Source: Thermomonas sp. (GTDB taxonomy: Bacteria; Pseudomonadota; Gammaproteobacteria; Xanthomonadales; Xanthomonadaceae). From it: DNA of 64,000 bases. The first letter of the stretch is position 1. Each line of letters starts with the position of its first letter. A program made the translations under genes and the position numbers. Shown one piece after another: positions 59,167 to 64,000 of this stretch. A model generated the notes under the pieces. It saw only the letters and a program-made list of their open reading frames with translations. It had not been told where the DNA came from and ran no database searches. The stretch is taken from contig NZ_JAMQHN010000029.1 of NCBI RefSeq assembly GCF_025993755.1, positions 21,168 through 85,167 of the forward strand, in the 5' to 3' direction.

Positions 59167-60888
59167 GTGGAACCCAAGCAAGGCGAATTGGAACTTCCAT
59201 TCCCGGATCTTGGCGCCGACCTGCCGCTGATTCCGCTGCGTATGCTCAACGAGCACGTTTACTGCCCGCGTCTGGCCTATCTGGAGTGGGTTCAGGGCGA
59301 ATGGGCGGATTCCGCCGACACCGTGGACGGCCGCCACAAGCATCGGCGGGTGGACAAGCCGTCCGGCGATTTGCCGGATGCACAGGCGGCGGAAGAAGAG
59401 CGCACCGAGATTCACGCGCGTTCCGTCACCCTTTCGTCCAACAAACTCGGACTGATCGGCAAGCTGGATTTGATCGAAGGCGAGGGCAGCACCGTCACCC
59501 CGGTCGACTACAAGCGCGGCAAGCGCCCGCATATTGCGCGCGGCGTTTACGATCCGGAGCGCGTGCAGTTGTGCGCACAAGGATTGTTGCTGCGTGAACA
59601 TGGCTATACCTGCGATGCCGGGGCAATCTATTACGTTGCAGGCAAGGAACGCGTTGCCGTCCCGTTCGAAGACGAATTGCTGACGTTGACCCGCAACGCC
59701 ATTGCCGAACTGCGCACCATGGCGGCCGGTGGACGCATTCCCGCACCGCTGGTCGACAGCCCGAAATGTCCGCGCTGTTCCCTGGTCACCATCTGCCTTC
59801 CGGATGAAGTGCAGTTCTTGAAGCACGAGGAACTCTCGCCGCGTCCGCTGGCTGTCCCCTACCACGAAGCGCTGCCACTTTACATCCAGCACTACAGCGC
59901 CAAACTCGCAAAGAAAGGCGAAGTACTGGAAGTCACAGACAAGGACGGACACGTTCTTGCCAGCGCCAGATTGCGTGAAGTATCCCAGGTCGTGATCCAG
60001 GGCAACGTCTACATCACCACGCCATGCCTGCAGGAACTGATGCAGCGCGACATCCCCGTGAGTTGGCATAGCTATGGCGGCTTCTTTTTCGGCCACACCA
60101 CCGGCAACGGTCACAAGAACGTGGAACTGCGGACGGCACAGTACCGCGCCAGTTTCGACGATCGTGCCTGTCTGCGCCTTGCGCGCGGTCTGGTGGCGGC
60201 GAAGATCAGCAACTGCCGCACCCAATTGCGTCGCAACTGGAAGCCCGACGAGAAGCCAGAACAACTGCTGGCCGACATGAAGCGGATGCGGGGCCGCGCA
60301 GAGCGTGCCGAAAGCCTGGAGACCTTGCTCGGCATCGAAGGCCAGGCGGCCGCGCTGTATTTTGGCCAGTTCCGACAGACCTTGAAGCCCGCCTCGGCGG
60401 ATGATGAAGCCTTGCTGGCTTTCGATTTCACCAAGCGCAACCGGCGCCCGCCAACCGATCCCGTCAACGCCATGCTGTCGTTCGCCTACACGATGCTGGC
60501 GCGGACCTGGACGACGACGCTTGCCGCGGTGGGGTTCGACGCCTTTCGCGGTTTCTATCATCAGCCGCGCTACGGCCGCCCGGCGCTGGCCCTGGACATG
60601 ATGGAGCCTTTTCGCCCGCTGCTTGCCGATTCGGTGGTGATGCAGGTCATCAACAATGGCGAGGTCCATCCCACCGACTTCGCCAGCGTTGCCGGAAGCG
60701 TCAACCTCGACGCCAGCGGTCGCAAGCGTTTCATCGCCGCATTCGAGCGCCGGCTCAGCCAGGAGATCACCCACCCGCTGTTCGGCTACCGCTTGAGTTA
60801 TCGCAGACTGCTGGAATTGCAGGCACGCCTGCTTGGGCGTCATCTGCTGGGCGAACTGGACGACTATCCAAACTTCACGACACGCTGA
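59167..60888 (+). CDS. cas4g/cas1g: Cas4-Cas1 fusion adaptation nuclease/integrase (type I-G)
   Basis: A 573-residue fusion. The Cas4 half (about residues 20-215) has the first iron-sulfur cysteine C33 (EHVYCPRLAYLEW), the RecB-like nuclease motif VDYKRGKRP (D114, K116) and the cluster C201, C204, C210 (CPRCSLVTIC). The Cas1 half follows, with DPVNAMLSFAYTML, GFYHQPRYGRPALALDMMEPFRPLLAD (H465, D477, E480) and QEITHPLFGYRLSYR. It trims and integrates spacers with Cas2. I chose GTG at 59167 with AGGGGAG upstream; the frame is open back to 59068 without conserved residues. Confidence 0.93.
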   Translation: MEPKQGELELPFPDLGADLPLIPLRMLNEHVYCPRLAYLEWVQGEWADSADTVDGRHKHRRVDKPSGDLPDAQAAEEERTEIHARSVTLSSNKLGLIGKLDLIEGEGSTVTPVDYKRGKRPHIARGVYDPERVQLCAQGLLLREHGYTCDAGAIYYVAGKERVAVPFEDELLTLTRNAIAELRTMAAGGRIPAPLVDSPKCPRCSLVTICLPDEVQFLKHEELSPRPLAVPYHEALPLYIQHYSAKLAKKGEVLEVTDKDGHVLASARLREVSQVVIQGNVYITTPCLQELMQRDIPVSWHSYGGFFFGHTTGNGHKNVELRTAQYRASFDDRACLRLARGLVAAKISNCRTQLRRNWKPDEKPEQLLADMKRMRGRAERAESLETLLGIEGQAAALYFGQFRQTLKPASADDEALLAFDFTKRNRRPPTDPVNAMLSFAYTMLARTWTTTLAAVGFDAFRGFYHQPRYGRPALALDMMEPFRPLLADSVVMQVINNGEVHPTDFASVAGSVNLDASGRKRFIAAFERRLSQEITHPLFGYRLSYRRLLELQARLLGRHLLGELDDYPNFTTR

Positions 60889-60911
60889 ACGTCGCAATCA
60901 ATGAGACAGCC

Positions 60912-61202
60912 ATGGACGAACATTTGTACCTGGTGACATACGACATCCGCGACGACAAACGCTGGCGACGCGTCTTCAAACTGATGAAGGGGTTCGGTGA
61001 ATGGTTGCAGCTATCCGTCTTCCAGTGTCGCCTGAGCCGGAAAGGCCACGCCGAGCTGATACAGCTTCTCGACGGAATCATCAATCACCATGTGGACGCA
61101 CTGCTGGTGATCGACCTCGGACCAGCCGACAAGGTGAAGCCGCGTGTCGTCAGCCTCGGAGAAAAGTTCGATCCGGTCGCGCACGAACCGATCATCGTAT
61201 AG
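60912..61202 (+). CDS. cas2: CRISPR-associated Cas2
   Basis: A 96-residue protein that holds the Cas1 dimers together during spacer integration. It shows the Cas2 ferredoxin fold start LYLVTYDIRDDKRWRRVFKLM with the aspartate D11, and GFGEWLQLSVFQCRLSRKG as second strand. The C-terminal part is typical (LVIDLGPADKVKPRVVSLG). It begins 23 bp after cas4-cas1 and ends 214 bp before the first repeat, which fixes the leader side of the array. Confidence 0.95.
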   Translation: MDEHLYLVTYDIRDDKRWRRVFKLMKGFGEWLQLSVFQCRLSRKGHAELIQLLDGIINHHVDALLVIDLGPADKVKPRVVSLGEKFDPVAHEPIIV

Positions 61203-61416
61203 CTCCACTGACCGCACTTGCCGGGCCTCCGCGAGAGGTGTAGTGCCGCCTCCGAACCCCGGCAGCGCTCGCACCGAGAAGATCTTTGACAATCAGGATG
61301 TTGCGTGGCCGACTCAAGGCTCAGCATCACCCCATCCAAGGAAGTCGTGCTACGCTCCACCAGCACCCGCGCTAATGGCTTGATAGCAAGCATCCACGCG
61401 GCCTTCGGAAGCCGCT
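61203..61416 (+). promoter_or_regulatory. CRISPR leader
   Basis: The 214 bp between cas2 and the first repeat hold no gene. A perfect -35 hexamer TTGACA lies at 61286-61291, without an obvious partner -10 at 17 bp. A small hairpin GCTTGATAGCAAGC occurs near 61379. Its position beside cas2 and the degenerate repeat at the far end identify it as the leader that drives transcription and marks the integration end. Confidence 0.7.
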
Positions 61417-63981
61417 GTTTCCGCAGCGAATTCGCTGCGGCCTTATTGAAGCAATTCGTCCAGCAACGCCATCAACGTGTCGCGCGTGCTGGTTTCCGCA
61501 GCGAATTCGCTGCGGCCTTATTGAAGCGATACTCCTATTGTGGGAACCGCCGCCTAACAATTGTTTCCGCAGCGAATTCGCTGCGGCCTTATTGAAGCGG
61601 CAAGCAGCTGCAAAAGTTGGCGAACGCCGGGCGCGCGTTTCCGCAGCGAATTCGCTGCGGCCTTATTGAAGCATCGCGCAGCCACAATCCGACCGCTTGC
61701 GACACAGCGGTTTCCGCAGCGAATTCGCTGCGGCCTTATTGAAGCGCTTGCGTGCCTCGATGGCGACAGCGCCTACCGCTGTTTCCGCAGCGAATTCGCT
61801 GCGGCCTTATTGAAGCCGATTTCGCCTGCGTTTTGGGACTTGGCACGCTGGGTTTCCGCAGCGAATTCGCTGCGGCCTTATTGAAGCTTCGATACGCCGC
61901 GTTTTTGCGGTCTACTGGGCGTGTTTCCGCAGCGAATTCGCTGCGGCCTTATTGAAGCCTGGTCGATGAACTTGTGCATCGACACTTCGCCCGGTTTCCG
62001 CAGCGAATTCGCTGCGGCCTTATTGAAGCGTCGAGGACGTTGACGAATCGTTTCAGGCTGGCCGATGTTTCCGCAGCGAATTCGCTGCGGCCTTATTGAA
62101 GCTAGTGGCACCTCGACGACGACGAACCCATCGTCCGGGTTTCCGCAGCGAATTCGCTGCGGCCTTATTGAAGCCATGCCCTGCCGATCTTGGCGAGCCG
62201 GCTTCCCAGATGTGTTTCCGCAGCGAATTCGCTGCGGCCTTATTGAAGCAAGAAACTGATGCGGAGCTTGACCGATGGCTAACCAGAGTTTCCGCAGCGA
62301 ATTCGCTGCGGCCTTATTGAAGCAGACACAGCTCACGTACATGACCCGTGAGCTAGGCAAGGTTTCCGCAGCGAATTCGCTGCGGCCTTATTGAAGCTTT
62401 TTCGGCACAAGAATGAAAAACTCGCGGATCAATGTTTCCGCAGCGAATTCGCTGCGGCCTTATTGAAGCGATTACCCCGCCGCCGCCGCGACCGCGACAC
62501 GCCTGTGTTTCCGCAGCGAATTCGCTGCGGCCTTATTGAAGCCTGCCGCTCGGCGGTGAAGGCGGTGACGGACTCAGCGGTTTCCGCAGCGAATTCGCTG
62601 CGGCCTTATTGAAGCAGTTTGTGGATGGCCTTGTCGTTCAAGCCCCGCGCGGTTTCCGCAGCGAATTCGCTGCGGCCTTATTGAAGCAGCTGATCCTCGA
62701 TCTCGGCGCACCACTTCACCGTCGTTTCCGCAGCGAATTCGCTGCGGCCTTATTGAAGCTGTATCCGCGCGCGCGGTATGGGCGTTCTGGAAGTCGTTTC
62801 CGCAGCGAATTCGCTGCGGCCTTATTGAAGCCGCTGGATCGAATGCGGGAAATTCTCGTGATGTTGGGTTTCCGCAGCGAATTCGCTGCGGCCTTATTGA
62901 AGCGGTAAATGGCTGCGGCGGCGGTGGCGGCTCAGGCGGCGTTTCCGCAGCGAATTCGCTGCGGCCTTATTGAAGCGGCATGTGCGCTTTGATCGGTGCC
63001 GTGGGTGTTGGTTGGTTTCCGCAGCGAATTCGCTGCGGCCTTATTGAAGCGCTTCTCCTGTTGGCCGGGGCCAATCCCCGACTACGGTTTCCGCAGCGAA
63101 TTCGCTGCGGCCTTATTGAAGCGCCAGCTCACCCGGGCCTTTCTCGCTGGCCTTGTTTTGTTTCCGCAGCGAATTCGCTGCGGCCTTATTGAAGCGATTA
63201 GCGCCAGCAGGTTTACACGTTTCCGCAGCGAATTCGCTGCGGCCTTATTGAAGCGATTAGCGCCAGCAGGTTTACACGTTTCCTTCGGCTGTTTCCGCAG
63301 CGAATTCGCTGCGGCCTTATTGAAGCGAGCGCGACGATCCCGAGGCCGAAATCGATTTCACGGGTTTCCGCAGCGAATTCGCTGCGGCCTTATTGAAGCG
63401 ATGTCATGGGGCTGACCTCGCCGCCGCCGCGTACCGGGTTTCCGCAGCGAATTCGCTGCGGCCTTATTGAAGCACACGTCACTCGTGACGCGGTAGGATA
63501 CTCCCATGCGTTTCCGCAGCGAATTCGCTGCGGCCTTATTGAAGCCATGCGGTAGGCGCGGCTGGATAGCGTCTCGTCCGGGTTTCCGCAGCGAATTCGC
63601 TGCGGCCTTATTGAAGCTTCGCGCAGACGATCTTCGACCGTCCTGACCTGCGCGGTTTCCGCAGCGAATTCGCTGCGGCCTTATTGAAGCCAAACGGGTT
63701 TGCTATTGAAGGATCTTGGCTTCTCGTTTCCGCAGCGAATTCGCTGCGGCCTTATTGAAGCCAGTCGCACGGCACTCGCGCCGCGCGGGCGATAGCGCGG
63801 TTTCCGCAGCGAATTCGCTGCGGCCTTATTGAAGCGTATCACCCGGCCTACCACGCCGGTTTGGGCGTTGGGTTTCCGCAGCGAATTCGCTGCGGCCTTA
63901 TTGAAGCCATGACGCCGGCTTTCAGGTCGCGCAGTTTTTTCTGCAGTTTCCCCAACGAAATAGCAGCGGCCTTATTTAAGC
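61417..63981 (+). CRISPR. Type I-G CRISPR array: 36 repeats of 36 bp, 35 spacers
   Basis: Thirty-five identical 36-bp repeats (first 61417-61452, last intact 63872-63907) and one degenerate final repeat (63946-63981, six mismatches). The repeat opens with GTTT, contains the perfect palindrome CCGCAGCGAATTCGCTGCGG and ends CCTTATTGAAGC. Spacers are 35-39 bp, except one of 23 bp at 63196-63218. The end ATTGAAGC resembles the usual 8-nt crRNA 5' handle. The degenerate end puts the old end on the right and the leader on the left, so crRNAs read on the plus strand. No spacer target could be searched. Confidence 0.98.
63946..63981 (+). repeat. Degenerate terminal CRISPR repeat
   Basis: The last repeat differs from the consensus at six positions (7, 10, 15, 17, 20 and 32); the changes destroy the palindrome. 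Only 19 bases follow in the window. Such decay is normal at the leader-distal end. Confidence 0.85.
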
Positions 63982-64000
63982 GGGCCACCCCAAAAAAAGC

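Noticed and set aside
61305-63693. Many small frames across the array that read FRSEFAAALLK or NKAAANSLRK repeats
   Set aside because: They are translations of the CRISPR repeat and its complement, not proteins.

Overview
The window is a GC-rich (roughly two-thirds G+C) gammaproteobacterial chromosome segment. Several traits suggest Xanthomonadaceae, of the Lysobacter/Luteimonas/Thermomonas type: a CGFS glutaredoxin carrying a rhodanese domain, a plant-type glutamate-cysteine ligase, an aa3 oxidase cluster of the xanthomonad/pseudomonad kind, and short dispersed palindromes built on TGTGGGAGCG. The family placement is an inference from gene content and layout, not from an rRNA gene.

Positions 1-50351 are ordinary chromosome with densely packed housekeeping genes. 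They include central metabolism (maeB, alaA-like, gpmI, putA), ribosome GTPases (rsgA, engB), glutathione and formaldehyde metabolism (gshA, frmA, fghA), periplasmic redox proteins (cytochrome c4 and two DsbA-like proteins), a five-gene overlapping pterin operon (folB, SDR, QueD-like, MidA-like, VanZ), tsaD, and the rpsU-yqeY-GNAT-dnaG unit. A large aa3 cytochrome oxidase locus (ctaC, ctaD, a 45-residue microprotein, ctaG, ctaE, a DUF2909 protein, SURF1, a SCO-like protein, ctaA, ctaB, alkB) follows. It faces putA across an intergenic region with a near-perfect ANR/FNR box. Next come a FadL-type porin, a rhomboid protease and the gpmI-envC-ctp group.

Positions 50352-50923 form a boundary that holds a decayed, truncated SWIM-zinc-finger gene. 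Beyond it, 50924-63981 is a complete type I-G (formerly I-U) CRISPR-Cas locus read left to right: cas3, csx17 (cas8g), csb1 (cas7g), csb2 (cas5-cas6), a cas4-cas1 fusion, cas2, a leader of about 214 bp, and an array of 36 repeats (35 identical, the last degenerate) with 35 spacers. The repeat contains a perfect 20-bp palindrome. One spacer is a truncated copy of its neighbour.

The most unusual feature lies between cas3 and csx17: a small gene with the (S/T)xxxE(G/N) signature of class I Fic antitoxins (SMAFEG), followed by a Fic-domain protein with an almost canonical active-site motif (HPFTDFNGRTTR). This looks like a Fic toxin-antitoxin module built into the interference operon, translationally chained to csx17 by a GTGA overlap. 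In addition, cas3 and fic lie in the same reading frame with no stop between them, so a 1059-residue Cas3-Fic read-through protein is possible, while the antitoxin lies in a different frame across the junction. The fic frame has only a CTG (in a CTGA overlap with the antitoxin stop) or a later GTG as its own start. The module may guard the cas operon by making its loss toxic, or may act as an abortive arm. This is inference and needs testing.
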